Below, in pieces: positions 41,745 to 54,429 of a stretch of DNA of 64,000 bases. Both the position numbers and the translations under genes were made by a program. This stretch comes from Rhizobiales bacterium 2SD. Its GTDB lineage: Bacteria > Pseudomonadota > Alphaproteobacteria > Rhizobiales > Beijerinckiaceae. The notes beneath the pieces were generated by a model. The model was given only the letters and a program-made list of their open reading frames with translations. It did not search any database and was not told the DNA's origin. Each line of letters starts with the position of its first letter. Position 1 is the stretch's first letter. The stretch spans positions 186,001 through 250,000 of the forward strand of contig SCMY01000006.1 in NCBI GenBank assembly GCA_005502805.1. The letters run 5' to 3'.

Positions 41745-41930
41745 CCCGGATTTCCCCCTCCAGACGATAGAGAAGGAGCAGCAAATCTTGCACGGAATGC
41801 CTCGGGCGATCCAGCCGAACGGCGGCGAGGATCGACGCGCGGCGCGGAGCTGGTCCGCACCGCCGGCCGATGACCTTTCCGGACATGCGTGCCACGATGC
41901 CGGCCGCCATCGTCATCGACCGAGATCGTC

Positions 41931-43529
41931 ATGCCCACTGCTACGCCGCACCGCGCCTACCGTACCCAGAACTGGAACCTGACCAAGCCATCGGCGCGCG
42001 GCCGCAAGGGCGTCGTCGTCTCGCAGAACCATGAGGCGGCGGCGGCCGGCGCGGCAATCCTCGAAGCCGGCGGCAATGCTGCAGATGCCGCCGTCGCGAC
42101 CGCCTTTGCATTGGCTGCGGTCGAGCCTTGGAACAGCGGTCTGGGAGGCATCGGCTTCGGCGTCGTGCTCAAGGCCGGCGAGAGCCGGGCCGAGGTTGTC
42201 GACTTTGGGCCCGTCGCGCCGCGCCGGGCCGATCCGGCCGACTATCCGCTGACCGGCGCGATGAAGCTCGACCTCTTCGCCTGGCCCGAGGTTGAGGGCG
42301 ACCGTAACATTCACGGCCCGCTCTCCTTCTGCATCCCATCCTCGGTTTCGGGTTACGCGACGCTGAAGGAGAGATTCGGGACCAGCATGCCGGTTTCCGA
42401 GCTGCTTCAGCCCGCGATTGCCTTGGCGAAGCGCGGCCTGGCGCAAGACTGGTACACGACGCTGAAGATCGCCTCCTCGGCCGCGGTGCTCAGGCTCTAC
42501 GAGGAGAGCGCCCGCATCTATCTGCCGGACGGGCTGCCGCCGGTACCCCCCTATCAGGGCGTGCCGGGCTTCCGGACGCTCGGCAATCTCGGCAGCACCC
42601 TGGAGCATCTCGCCAAGGCAGGGCTCGACGATTTCTATCGCGGCGATCTCGCCAGGCGATTGGCGGCTGACATCGCGAAGGTCGGTGGCGTGGTCGATGC
42701 GCAGGATCTCGCTGATTGCCGGGCGAGCGTGCGCGAGGCGCCGGTGATCGACTGGCGCGGCACGCACCGCATCCACACCGCCGGCGGCCTGACCGCGGCG
42801 CCGACCCTGCAGGCGGTGGTCGAGGGCATGGCAGCGAGCCCGCCGCCGGAAGGTGGTCCGGACTCGGCCTGGTTCGTCAGGCTGTCGCAGGTGATGCGCG
42901 AGGCCTATGCCAGCCGGCTCGAAGGGCTCGGCGCGGCGCAAGCTGCGAAGGAGCCGGGCGAGACCTGCACCACGCATCTTACCGTCGTCGACGGCGAGGG
43001 CACCATCGTCGCGCTGACCACGACCCTGCTCTCCTCGATGGGCAGCCGCCTCGTCCTGCCCGAGACCGGCGTGCTGATGAACAACGGTATGATGTGGTTC
43101 GATCCGCGCCCGGGCAGCGCCAATGCCATCGCGCCGGGAGCGCGGCCCCTGTGCAATATGTGCCCGGTGGTGGTGACCCCTGCCGATGGCGGCTATCCGC
43201 GCTATGGCGCGGGTGCCTCCGGCGGGCGGCGCATCCTCGCCAGCGTCTACCAGATGCTAGCCTTCACCCTCGACAGCGGCATGAGTCTGGAGGATGCCGC
43301 GCACCAGCCGCGCATCGACGTCTCCGGCCCCGACGGCACCAGCGCCGATGCCCGCCTGCCGGAGGGCACGCTCGATGCGCTGGCAGCGGCTGGCCCGTTG
43401 ACGGTGGTCGAGCACGGCGTATTGCCGCTCAACTTCGCCTGTCCGAACATGGTGCGGACGGGGCAGGATGGGCAGGAGGGCATCAGCGACGCCGCCTCGC
43501 CCTGGTCGGCGGCGGTGGCGGCGAACTGA
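41931..43529 (+). CDS. Gamma-glutamyltransferase-family protein 1
   Basis: A 532-residue Ntn-hydrolase precursor. The autoprocessing and catalytic threonine is Thr347 in CTTHLTVVD, where the small subunit would begin, and SSMGSRL (368-374) forms the later active-site loop. The N-terminal GGNAADAAVATAFAL block is typical. There is no obvious signal peptide, so it is perhaps cytoplasmic. It converges on a peptide-binding-protein gene. Such proteins cleave gamma-glutamyl bonds, or cephalosporin-like amides in some relatives. Confidence 0.9.
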   Translation: MPTATPHRAYRTQNWNLTKPSARGRKGVVVSQNHEAAAAGAAILEAGGNAADAAVATAFALAAVEPWNSGLGGIGFGVVLKAGESRAEVVDFGPVAPRRADPADYPLTGAMKLDLFAWPEVEGDRNIHGPLSFCIPSSVSGYATLKERFGTSMPVSELLQPAIALAKRGLAQDWYTTLKIASSAAVLRLYEESARIYLPDGLPPVPPYQGVPGFRTLGNLGSTLEHLAKAGLDDFYRGDLARRLAADIAKVGGVVDAQDLADCRASVREAPVIDWRGTHRIHTAGGLTAAPTLQAVVEGMAASPPPEGGPDSAWFVRLSQVMREAYASRLEGLGAAQAAKEPGETCTTHLTVVDGEGTIVALTTTLLSSMGSRLVLPETGVLMNNGMMWFDPRPGSANAIAPGARPLCNMCPVVVTPADGGYPRYGAGASGGRRILASVYQMLAFTLDSGMSLEDAAHQPRIDVSGPDGTSADARLPEGTLDALAAAGPLTVVEHGVLPLNFACPNMVRTGQDGQEGISDAASPWSAAVAAN

Positions 43530-43536
43530 GAGACTC

Positions 43537-43643
43537 GTCATGCTCGGGCTTGACCCGAGCATCTCAGGCCGGAGAGGGCACCTGACAGCGCCCTCTCGTC
43601 ACGAGATTCTCGGGTCTGCGCTTCGCTTCGCCCGAGAATGACG
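43537..43643. repeat. Four-way-junction intergenic element, type B copy 2
   Basis: The outer stem CGTC/GACG is 43537-43540 with 43640-43643. The left hairpin has ATGCTCGGG arms (43541-43563) and the right hairpin ATTCTCGGG arms (43607-43639). The middle arm contains GAGAGGGC/GCCCTCTC (43573-43598). Compared with the copy at 7213, both hairpins carry paired substitutions that keep the stems. It lies between two converging genes and may end both transcripts. Confidence 0.85.
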
Positions 43644-43651
43644 GCGAAATC

Positions 43652-45238
43652 TCACCCCCGCTTCAGCCCCCACGGATAGGGCGCCGAACCGGGCAGCATG
43701 CCGGTCAGGCCCTTGCGATAGGCCGTCTTGATCACGAACTGGCCGAGCGGGATGGTGGCGCATTCCTCCAGCGCCAGGCGCCCGAGCGCGACCGCGACCT
43801 GCTTCTGCTTGGCCTCGTCGGGGGCGTAGAGCCATTCTTCGGCCATCTCCTCGGCCTTGGCGTTGGTCCACCAGCCGAACCAGCCCTTGTCGCCAGGGCC
43901 GCGCACGAGGTTGGAGAGGGCCGGGTTGCCCCAGCCGACCGCCGCGCCGGTGGTGTGGAAGATGCTCCAGCCGCCCTTCTCGACCGGCTCGCGGCTGTTG
44001 CGGCGCTGGATCACCGTGCCCCAGTCGCTCGCCGCCATCTCGACATTCATGCCCATCGCCTTCAGCAACTCGTAGGTGACGTCGCCAAGCGGGCCGATAT
44101 CGGGGAAGTCGGTCGGGTTGATGATGACGACCTTCTCGCCGTTGTAGCCGGACTCCTTCAGCGCCGCCTTGGCCTTGTCGAGACTCTGCGGCATCAGGTC
44201 TTCGAGCTCGCCGGTGTAGTAGGGCGTGCCGCGCCACCACAGGTTCCGGCAGAGCTGCCAGGCCGTGGTGTCGTCGCCCTGCGACGCCCGCATATAGTCT
44301 TCCTGGTTGACGCCCAGGCGGACCGCAGCGCGCACCTTCGGATTGTTGAAGGGCGGCTGCAGATGGTTCAGCCGCATGATCGAGCCGCGGCCGTTCTTGT
44401 CGATGACTTCGCGGACGACGTCGGAGCTCCTGGCCAGCAAGGGCTGCAGGTCGGCGAGCGGGCGCTCCCACCAGTCGATCTCGCCCTTGGTCAGGGCCGC
44501 GGCGGCCGTCGCAGGATCGGGCAGGATCGGCCATTCGATCCGCTTGAAATGCGCGACCTTGCCGCCGGCGTTGCGGCTCGGCGGCTCGCTGCGCGGCTTG
44601 TAGGCCTCGTTCTTCTCGTAGACGACGCGGCTGCCCGAGACATATTCGCTGGCGACGAATTTGTAGGGGCCGGAGCCGGTCATCTCGGTGACCTGCTTGG
44701 TCGCCTCGGTCTTGGCCAGGCGTTCGGGCATGATGAAGGGCGGGTTGTCGGCTTTGGCCATGCAGTCGAGCATCATCGGGAAAGGCCGGGTCAGCTTGAT
44801 CTCGATCGTCCGCTCGTCCGGTGCGCCCCAGGCCTCGACCGCCTTGATCAGGAGCTGGCCGTAGGGGTCGCGCTGGCACCAGCGCTTCAGGCTCTCGATG
44901 CAGTCGGCCGGGCGGACCGGCTGGCCGTCATGGAAGGCGAGGCCTTCGCGCAGCTTGATCTTCCAGACCTTGCCGTCGGCCGAGATCTCGTGGCCCTCGG
45001 CCATTTGCGGCTGCGGCTTGAGATTGAGGTCGCCGCCATAGAGCGTGTCGAAGACGTAGTAGCCGTGGTTGTTGGTTACGGTCGCGGTCGTCCAGATCGG
45101 ATCGAGCGAGGTGAGATTGGCCTGCGGCGCCATCTTGAGCACGGTCGGGCTGGCTGCTTGCGCCATTGCCTCCCGGGCAAGCGCTGGCGCGAACAGGGCG
45201 GCGGCTGCCGTGCCCTGCAGGAACTGACGACGCTTCAT
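43652..45238 (-). CDS. ABC peptide/opine-type solute-binding protein (family 5)
   Basis: A 528-residue periplasmic protein. The leader MKRRQFLQGTAAAALFAPAL has paired arginines and suits Tat export. Family-5 hallmarks include LREGLAFHDGQPV and GSGPYKF. It stands without permease or ATPase genes beside it, so it must use another system, perhaps the importer at 54528-57936. It lies downstream of the amidase on the same strand, 86 bases away, so release and capture of an amide or peptide may be linked. Confidence 0.9.
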   Translation of the reverse strand: MKRRQFLQGTAAAALFAPALAREAMAQAASPTVLKMAPQANLTSLDPIWTTATVTNNHGYYVFDTLYGGDLNLKPQPQMAEGHEISADGKVWKIKLREGLAFHDGQPVRPADCIESLKRWCQRDPYGQLLIKAVEAWGAPDERTIEIKLTRPFPMMLDCMAKADNPPFIMPERLAKTEATKQVTEMTGSGPYKFVASEYVSGSRVVYEKNEAYKPRSEPPSRNAGGKVAHFKRIEWPILPDPATAAAALTKGEIDWWERPLADLQPLLARSSDVVREVIDKNGRGSIMRLNHLQPPFNNPKVRAAVRLGVNQEDYMRASQGDDTTAWQLCRNLWWRGTPYYTGELEDLMPQSLDKAKAALKESGYNGEKVVIINPTDFPDIGPLGDVTYELLKAMGMNVEMAASDWGTVIQRRNSREPVEKGGWSIFHTTGAAVGWGNPALSNLVRGPGDKGWFGWWTNAKAEEMAEEWLYAPDEAKQKQVAVALGRLALEECATIPLGQFVIKTAYRKGLTGMLPGSAPYPWGLKRG

Positions 45239-45324
45239 ATGGTCTCTCCCCTTTTATGATTGGATCGTGCGACTACAAACTTCGTTCGTCCTGCTGTTGT
45301 TGCCTGGAAAGCTGCATGCTCCGA

Positions 45325-46818
45325 CTAGTCGAAGCCGAGGAAATTCGGGCTGTCCGCGAGCCTCGGCGCGGCCTTCAGCTTGGCGATATCGGGCTTGGGC
45401 CGCGCCGTCAGCGGATCACCGGCCAAGAGTGACTCGAGCGCTGCCGCGACGGCAAGCACCTTGGCGTCGCCGCCGCGCGGGCCGACGATCTGCAGGCCGA
45501 AGGGCATGCCGTTGCGGTCTAGCCCGACCGGGAGCGAGATCGCGGGATGGCCGACGATCGTCACGGCATAGGCGTTTGCCAGCCAGTGGAAATAGGTGCG
45601 CGTCGGCTTGCCGTCGATCTCGGCCGGATAGAGCTCCGACCAGGGCCGCGGCGAGAGCGTCATCGCCGGCGAGAGGATGATGTCGTAGCGTTCGAAGAAG
45701 CGCTGCCACTCATGATAGAGCACAGTCTGCTGCTTGAGGGCGCGGGTGACGTCGAGCGCGCCATAGCGCAAACCTTCCTCGACATTGGCGCGGACATTGG
45801 GGCCGACCTTGTCGGGCGTCTTGACCGAGCGGTCGTGATGGCTGGCGAGGAAGGAGACGGCGCGCAGCACTTCGAAGCTCTCATCGGTGCCGGCGCAGTT
45901 CGGCGTCGCCTCGTCCGCCCGGCCGAAGACCTTGCTGAAGCGGCCGACCTTGTCGGCGAAGACCTCGCGGATGTGTTTCTCGGTTGGCGTGAAGCCGAAA
46001 TCCGGGGTGATCGCGACCTTGAGCGAAGCGAGATCGCAATGGTCCGGCCGGGCGAAGTCCTCGGCTCGCCGAACTGTCTTGCCGTGGATCGTCGTCGCCA
46101 GCGGATCGACGGCGTCGTCGCTGACCATGGTCGAAAGCAGCAGGCAAAGGTCCGGCACGGTGCGCGCCATCGGGCCGAGCACCGAGAGCGGGTTCCAGCC
46201 GAGGGGACGCTTGTCGCTCGGCACGAGCCCCGGTGTCGGGCGGAAGCCGACGATGCCGTTGAAGGCGGCGGGGTTGCGCAAGGAGCCGCCGGTGTCCGAG
46301 CCGGTGGCGATCGGCACCATATTGGTCGCGAGCGCGACGCCCGAGCCGCCGGAGGAGCCGGCGGCCGAGCGCGAGGGATCGAAGGGATTGCCGGTGACGC
46401 CGTAGACGGCGTTGCGGGTGTTGGCGCCGGCGCCCCATTCCGGCGTGTTGGTCTTGCCGACGATGACCGCGCCCGCCTTGCGTACGGAGGCGACGATGCC
46501 TTGATCCTCCGTCGGGACATGGTCGGCGAAGAGCGGGCTGCCATAGGTGGTGCGCAGGCCCGCGACGTCCTCGAGGTCCTTGATGCCGATCGGCAGGCCA
46601 TGCAGCGCCGGCAGATCGTCGCCGCGCATGGTGGCCGCGTCGGCCGCCTTCGCGGTGGCGCGGGCGCGCTCGTCGTCGCGCGCCACCATGGCGTTGACGG
46701 CAGGGTCGACGGCGTCGATTTGGGCGAGGCAGCTTTCGAGCAGTTCGCTGGCCGAGAGCTTCTTCTCGCCGATCAGGCGGCGGGCGGTGACGGCATCGAG
46801 ATCGCAGGGTTCGGTCAC
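45325..46818 (-). CDS. Amidase-signature-family amidase
   Basis: A 497-residue protein. The Ser-cisSer-Lys triad is visible as Lys80 (GIKDLEDV), Ser155 (AGSSGGSG) and Ser179 (GSDTGGSLR). It is not GatA: there are no gatC or gatB neighbours. The C-terminal part resembles general aliphatic or aryl amidases. It sits between the family-5 binding protein and the bkd operon; the substrate is unknown. Confidence 0.9.
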   Translation of the reverse strand: MTEPCDLDAVTARRLIGEKKLSASELLESCLAQIDAVDPAVNAMVARDDERARATAKAADAATMRGDDLPALHGLPIGIKDLEDVAGLRTTYGSPLFADHVPTEDQGIVASVRKAGAVIVGKTNTPEWGAGANTRNAVYGVTGNPFDPSRSAAGSSGGSGVALATNMVPIATGSDTGGSLRNPAAFNGIVGFRPTPGLVPSDKRPLGWNPLSVLGPMARTVPDLCLLLSTMVSDDAVDPLATTIHGKTVRRAEDFARPDHCDLASLKVAITPDFGFTPTEKHIREVFADKVGRFSKVFGRADEATPNCAGTDESFEVLRAVSFLASHHDRSVKTPDKVGPNVRANVEEGLRYGALDVTRALKQQTVLYHEWQRFFERYDIILSPAMTLSPRPWSELYPAEIDGKPTRTYFHWLANAYAVTIVGHPAISLPVGLDRNGMPFGLQIVGPRGGDAKVLAVAAALESLLAGDPLTARPKPDIAKLKAAPRLADSPNFLGFD

Positions 46819-46930
46819 GGCAGGAAGCTCCGGCAGTCAGGGCGGGTCCGTCCTGACCCGTCCTGCCAGTCGAAGCGGCATCAGCCGCTGCGTCAACCCT
46901 CGCCGGGTTGAACCCCGGCCTGCGTTCGCC

Positions 46931-48328
<1,398 letters not shown>

Positions 48329-48344
48329 GGCTCGCTCCCGCCGC

Positions 48345-49655
48345 TCACATATCCACGAACAGCGTCGCCGGGGTCTCCAGCAGCTCCTTCAGCCGCTGCA
48401 CGAAGACCGCCGCATCCCAGCCGTCGATGACGCGGTGGTCGAAGCTGGAGGAGAGGTTCATCATCTTGCGCGGCACGAAGGTGGTGCCGTCCCAGACCGG
48501 GCGGACCACCATCTTGTTGACGCCGACGATCGCGACCTCGGGATGATTGATCACCGGGGTGGTGGCGATGCCGCCGAGCGCGCCGAGCGAGGTGATGGTG
48601 ATGGTCGAGCCGGTGAGCTCGTCGCGCGTCGCCGAGCCGTCGCGGGCCCGTTCGGCAAGGCGGGAGAGCTCGATGGCGCAGCCCCAGAGGTCGCGCGCCT
48701 CGGCATGCTTGACGACCGGGACCATCAGGCCGGACGGCGCCTGCGTGGCGATACCGATATCGATGCCGGCATGCTGGTGGACGATGCCGGCCTCGTCGTC
48801 ATAGAGCGCGTTGAGATTGGGCTGCTCGCCGAGCGCCTTGACCATCGCCCGCATCAGGAAGGGCAGCAGCGTCAGCTTCGGCCGCTCGGCCGTCGGCTTC
48901 TTGTTGAGCGCGGCGCGCAGGTCTTCGAGAGCGGAGACGTCGACTTCTTCGACGATGGTGATGTGCGGGATGCGCGACTTCGACAGCGCCATCTTCTCGG
49001 CGATGCGCCGGCGCAGGCCGACGACCTTGACGTCGGTGATCGCGGTCTTGGCGACGAGCCCGCCCTTGGCCGGAGCCTCGGGGCCGCGCAGGATGAAGGC
49101 GTCGATGTCTTCATGCGTGACGCGGCCGGCCGGGCCGGAGCCCTGGACCTGGCGCAGGTCGACCCCGGCCTCGCGCGCCTTCAGCCTGACAGCTGGAGAG
49201 GCCAGCGGCTTCTCGCCGACCGGCCGGCGCGGCGCCGGCGTGGTGATGACGGGTGCGGGGCGAGCCGGAGCAGCGGGCTTCGGCGTCGGCAGCTGCTTCG
49301 GAGCGGGCTCCGCAGCGGCGACTGGCGCGGCCGGGGCGGCCGCGGCAGCGGGCTTCTCCTTCGGCAGCTCGACAGGTGCTTCAGCCTCAGCCGGCGCCTC
49401 CGCAGCGCCGTCGCCGGAGACCTTGAGCTTCACCAGCGCCGAGCCGATCGCGACGGTATCGCCGATCTCGGCGCCGACCCAGGTCACCTCGCCCTCGACC
49501 GGCGAGGGGATCTCGACGGTCGCCTTGTCGGTCATCACCGCGGCGATGAGATCGTCCTCGCGAACGATGTCGCCGACCTTGACGTGCCACTCGACCAGCT
49601 CGGCCTCGGCGATGCCCTCGCCGACATCGGGCAGCTTGATGATGCGCTCGGCCAT
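48345..49655 (-). CDS. bkdB: Branched-chain keto acid dehydrogenase E2 (dihydrolipoyl acyltransferase)
   Basis: A 436-residue protein with one lipoyl domain (Lys44 in TDKATVEIP) and an Ala/Pro-rich linker. A peripheral-subunit-binding domain follows ([20 protein letters not shown]), then the acyltransferase core with FDHRVIDG (His407, Asp411). It moves isobutyryl and related acyl groups to CoA. The start overlaps the bkdA2 stop by one base. Confidence 0.95.
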   Translation of the reverse strand: MAERIIKLPDVGEGIAEAELVEWHVKVGDIVREDDLIAAVMTDKATVEIPSPVEGEVTWVGAEIGDTVAIGSALVKLKVSGDGAAEAPAEAEAPVELPKEKPAAAAAPAAPVAAAEPAPKQLPTPKPAAPARPAPVITTPAPRRPVGEKPLASPAVRLKAREAGVDLRQVQGSGPAGRVTHEDIDAFILRGPEAPAKGGLVAKTAITDVKVVGLRRRIAEKMALSKSRIPHITIVEEVDVSALEDLRAALNKKPTAERPKLTLLPFLMRAMVKALGEQPNLNALYDDEAGIVHQHAGIDIGIATQAPSGLMVPVVKHAEARDLWGCAIELSRLAERARDGSATRDELTGSTITITSLGALGGIATTPVINHPEVAIVGVNKMVVRPVWDGTTFVPRKMMNLSSSFDHRVIDGWDAAVFVQRLKELLETPATLFVDM

Positions 49656-50671
49656 CAGCGTGCCTCCATGATGTCGCGAAGCGCCCGTCCGAGACGGGCG
49701 GGGCCGGGGAAGTAGTCCCATTCCTGGGCGTGCGGATAAGGCGTGTCCCAGCCGGTGACGCGCATGATCGGCGCCTCCAGATGGTAGAAGCAGTGCTGCT
49801 GGATGAGCGCGGCGAGCTCGGCTCCGAAGCCCGAGGTCAGCGTCGCCTCATGCAGGACGATGCAGCGGCCGGTCTTGCTGACCGAGGCGACGATCGTGTC
49901 GAGATCGAGCGGCAGCAAGGTGCGCAGGTCGATGATCTCGGCGTCGATGCCGGTCTCCTCGGTGGCCACCTGCGCGACATGGACCATGGTGCCGTAGGTC
50001 ACGATGGTGACGGCCGAGCCCTCGCGGCGGATCGCCGCCTTGCCGAGCGGGATGGTGTAGTGGCCTTCCTCGACCTCGCCGAGCTCGTGCTTCGACCAGG
50101 GCGTGACCGGGCGGTCGTGATGGCCGTCGAAGGGGCCGTTATAGAGCCGTTTCGGCTCCAAGAAGATCACGGGATCGGGATCCTCGATCGCTGAGATCAG
50201 CAGGCCCTTGGCGTCGCGCGGATTGGACGGCACCACCGTCTTCAGGCCTGAGACGTGGGTGAACAGCGCTTCGGGGCTCTGGCTGTGGGTCTGGCCGCCG
50301 AAGATGCCGCCGCCGGTCGGCATGCGGATCACCATCGGGCAGGTGAAGTCGCCGGCCGAGCGGTAGCGCAGGCGGGCTGCCTCGGAGACGATCTGGTCAT
50401 AGGCCGGGTACATGTAGTCGGCGAACTGGATCTCGACGCAGGGGCGCAGGCCATAGGCCGCCATGCCGATCGCGGTGCCGACGATGCCGAGCTCGCTGAT
50501 CGGCGCGTCGAAGCAGCGGTTGACGCCGTATTTCTGCTGCAGGCCGTGAGTGCAGCGGAAGACGCCGCCGAAATAGCCGACATCCTCGCCATAGACGACG
50601 ACGTTGTCGTCGCGGCCCATGGAGACGTCGAGGGCCGAGCGGATCGCCTCGATCATGGTCATGCGGGCCAT
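49655..50671 (-). CDS. bkdA2: Branched-chain keto acid dehydrogenase E1 beta
   Basis: A 338-residue transketolase-like beta subunit ([20 protein letters not shown], then [18 protein letters not shown], and the Y-D-Q segment [18 protein letters not shown]). ATG 50671 gives the normal N-terminus; further in-frame ATGs follow within 15 bases. It forms the alpha2beta2 thiamine-diphosphate E1 with the upstream gene, four bases away. Confidence 0.95.
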   Translation of the reverse strand: MARMTMIEAIRSALDVSMGRDDNVVVYGEDVGYFGGVFRCTHGLQQKYGVNRCFDAPISELGIVGTAIGMAAYGLRPCVEIQFADYMYPAYDQIVSEAARLRYRSAGDFTCPMVIRMPTGGGIFGGQTHSQSPEALFTHVSGLKTVVPSNPRDAKGLLISAIEDPDPVIFLEPKRLYNGPFDGHHDRPVTPWSKHELGEVEEGHYTIPLGKAAIRREGSAVTIVTYGTMVHVAQVATEETGIDAEIIDLRTLLPLDLDTIVASVSKTGRCIVLHEATLTSGFGAELAALIQQHCFYHLEAPIMRVTGWDTPYPHAQEWDYFPGPARLGRALRDIMEAR

Positions 50672-50675
50672 GGCT

Positions 50676-52070
<1,395 letters not shown>

Positions 52071-52081
52071 TCAGACGATCA

Positions 52082-52107
52082 TTCCGCTATATCGATATCT
52101 AGCGGAA
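52082..52107. promoter_or_regulatory. Probable BkdR operator
   Basis: Perfect 8-bp arms TTCCGCTA and TAGCGGAA flank a 10-bp spacer that itself contains ATCGAT. The element ends ten bases before the bkdR ATG in the bkdA1/bkdR divergent gap. It is an AT-richer site well suited to an Lrp-type dimer, with autoregulation as well as control of bkd. Confidence 0.6.
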
Positions 52108-52117
52108 AATTCATTCT

Positions 52118-52618
52118 ATGGGGATCAAAGCGCGGCGCGGCGAAGAGCTGGATGGGATCGATCGGCGCATCCTCTCGGCCCTGAACGAGGATGGCCGGCT
52201 GACGATCAATGCGCTGGCTGAGAAGGTCGGCCTCTCGCCGTCGCCGTGCTGGACGCGGGTGAAGCGGCTCGAAGAGAATGGGGCGATCGAGAAATATGTC
52301 GCGGTGCTGAATCACCGCGCGCTCGGGCTCGACAATGTCGTCTTCATCGAGATCACGCTCGACAAGCATGACGACAAATTGCTCGACCGTTTCGGCGAGG
52401 CACTGACGCGGATTCCCGAGGTGGTCGAGGCTCATCTCGTCACCGGCGACTACGACTATCTGGTCAAGGCCGTGGTCAGCGGCACCGAGCACTATGAGCG
52501 CTTCCTGCGCGAGAAGATCTACCGTCTGCCGGGGATGCGGCAGTCGCGCACGACCTTCGGCTTGCGCACGCTGAAGCGGGCGATCTCGGTCGACCCGCTG
52601 CAGATCGCGCCGGTGTGA
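52118..52618 (+). CDS. bkdR: Lrp/AsnC-family regulator of the bkd operon
   Basis: A 166-residue protein. The HTH spans about residues 22-50 (LTINALAEKVGLSPSPCWTR) and the RAM domain carries VVEAHLVTGDYDYLVKAVV. In pseudomonads BkdR is a divergent Lrp-type activator of the bkd genes that responds to branched-chain amino acids. The same layout is seen here, so the name is well supported by context. Confidence 0.88.
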   Translation: MGIKARRGEELDGIDRRILSALNEDGRLTINALAEKVGLSPSPCWTRVKRLEENGAIEKYVAVLNHRALGLDNVVFIEITLDKHDDKLLDRFGEALTRIPEVVEAHLVTGDYDYLVKAVVSGTEHYERFLREKIYRLPGMRQSRTTFGLRTLKRAISVDPLQIAPV

Positions 52619-52628
52619 AGGGCGCGAA

Positions 52629-52774
52629 CCCCTCCCCCTTGCGGGGGGGAAGGGGTGGGGGGCGCAAAGTCAAAGTGCGCCGCTGCCCAAGTCAAGCCGG
52701 GCAGCTTGCTACAGGCACCCTCGTACCCAGTCGTTCACCCCCCATCCCCAACCCTTCCCCACAAGGGGGAAGGG
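52629..52774. repeat. Inverted pair of G/C-tract hairpins between converging genes
   Basis: The first element, near 52629-52662, reads CCCCTCCCCC-ttgc-GGGGGGGAAGGGG. The second is a perfect CCCTTCCCC-acaag-GGGGAAGGG hairpin (52752-52774). Read on the opposite strand, the second closely resembles the first, including the flanking TGGGG tract, so they are two inverted copies of one element. Placed between the stops of bkdR and the second gamma-glutamyltransferase, they could terminate each transcript. Confidence 0.75.
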
Positions 52775-52783
52775 AGAGGAGCT

Positions 52784-54397
52784 TCACCCCGGCACCGAGA
52801 TCGCCATGCCGTCGCGCTGCGGGTCGGCGCCGCCGGTGGCGAGCCCGTCCTCGATCTTGACGCCGTGCAGCGCCGCGAAGGGATAGCTTTGAGCCGAGCG
52901 CTTGACGTCGTAGCCTTCTGCCTTGAGTTGCGCTTCGACGCTGCGGCGGATGCGGTTGCTGATGTCGATCGCGTTCGAGACGCCCATGACGCGCGGCGCC
53001 GCCACCGCCTCCAGCATCGACATCTCGAAATCGATGACGTTCATGATGCCCTGCGCCATCGCCGGGGCGATATAGCTGCCGCCCGGCGCACCCATGACGA
53101 TGAAGGGCTTTTCGCCCTTGAAGACGATGGTCGGCGCCGCCGATGAGGAGCGGCGCTTGCCGGGCGCGATCGAGCCAGCGCGGCCGGGGCGCGGGTCGAA
53201 GCGGCTCATCGTGCCGTTGTAGATGAAGCCGAGCCCCTCGGTGATCGCGCCGGACGGGCTGCCCAGCGTATGGGTCAGCGCGACCGCATTGCCATGCCGG
53301 TCCACCACGGTGACATGGGTGGTTTCGCGTGATGAGGAGCGCTCCAGCCGCTTCACATCGGCGCGCTCGCCGCGGCGGATGCTGTCGGCTTGGCTCGCCG
53401 CATGCTCCTTCGAGATCAGGCGCTCGACCGGGACGTCGACATAAGCCGGATCGCCCATGAACTGGTCCTTGTCGATGGTCATGCGCTTCATCGCCTCGGC
53501 GAGCAGGCGGACATGCTCGGTGCCGCCATGGGCGAGCGATCCGATGTCGAAAGCCTCGAGCATGTGGAGGATCTGCAGCATCGACATACCGCTCGCCGGC
53601 GGCGGCGAGGTCGAGATGCGGTGGCCGCGATAGGAGCCCCAGATCGGCTCTGCGACCGAGAGCTCATAGCGGGCGAGATCCTCGCGCGAGATCAGCCCGC
53701 CATATCTGGCGAAATCGGCGGCGATCTCCTCGGCGAGCTCGCCATGGTAGAACAGATCGGCGCCGCCTTTGGCGAGCCGCTCCAGCGTGTTGGCCATGTC
53801 GGCGTTGACGATGACGTCGCCCGGGCGCTTCGCGCTGCCATCGGGGCGGAAATAGAGCGTCTTGCCGGTCTCGCTGTAGCGCAGCTTGTCCGAGGTGTTG
53901 ACCTGGCCGGAGCCGCTCTGATCCTGCGTCCAGAACCAGTGCATGTGCGGGCGCACCAATACGCCTTCGCGGGCCTGCTTGATCGCCGGGGCCATGACAT
54001 CGGCCCAGTCCATCGTGCCGAAGCGCGAGAGCACATGGTCATAGCCCTTGACGCTGCCGGGCGTGCAGACGGCGAGGTGGCCGAATTCGTTGATGCCGCC
54101 CTCCAGCAGGAAAGCGAAGCCGTCGCGCGATTGGCCGCGCAATTTGTCCTGCCACATCTCCGGCTTCGCCGAATAGGAGGCGCGGGCATAGAACTCGACG
54201 ATCTCGTGCACGCCCTTGCCCGGCATGTAGAGCTGCATCGAGCCGAAGCCGCCGATGCCGGACATCAGCGGATCGACGACGCCCTGCATGAAGGCGCAGG
54301 CGATCGCCGCGTCGATCGCATTGCCGCCGCGCTCCAGCACGGCGGCGCCGGCTTCGACCGCTTCCGGCTGCGGGGCGACGATCATTCCGTTCTTCAT
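52784..54397 (-). CDS. Gamma-glutamyltransferase-family protein 2
   Basis: A 537-residue Ntn-hydrolase. The nucleophile is Thr359 in ETTHVTVVD; the N-terminal block GGNAIDAAIACAFMQGVV and the GSPSGAITEG loop are present. It lacks a signal peptide, so it probably acts in the cytoplasm. It is only distantly similar to the copy at 41931. ATG 54397 is chosen, and a GTG at 54424 is possible. It is downstream of the peptide importer on the same strand. Hydrolysis of imported gamma-glutamyl peptides such as glutathione is a fair inference. Confidence 0.9.
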   Translation of the reverse strand: MKNGMIVAPQPEAVEAGAAVLERGGNAIDAAIACAFMQGVVDPLMSGIGGFGSMQLYMPGKGVHEIVEFYARASYSAKPEMWQDKLRGQSRDGFAFLLEGGINEFGHLAVCTPGSVKGYDHVLSRFGTMDWADVMAPAIKQAREGVLVRPHMHWFWTQDQSGSGQVNTSDKLRYSETGKTLYFRPDGSAKRPGDVIVNADMANTLERLAKGGADLFYHGELAEEIAADFARYGGLISREDLARYELSVAEPIWGSYRGHRISTSPPPASGMSMLQILHMLEAFDIGSLAHGGTEHVRLLAEAMKRMTIDKDQFMGDPAYVDVPVERLISKEHAASQADSIRRGERADVKRLERSSSRETTHVTVVDRHGNAVALTHTLGSPSGAITEGLGFIYNGTMSRFDPRPGRAGSIAPGKRRSSSAAPTIVFKGEKPFIVMGAPGGSYIAPAMAQGIMNVIDFEMSMLEAVAAPRVMGVSNAIDISNRIRRSVEAQLKAEGYDVKRSAQSYPFAALHGVKIEDGLATGGADPQRDGMAISVPG

Positions 54398-54429
54398 GGT
54401 GCGGACCTTCAGTTCGCATTGCACGTCCG

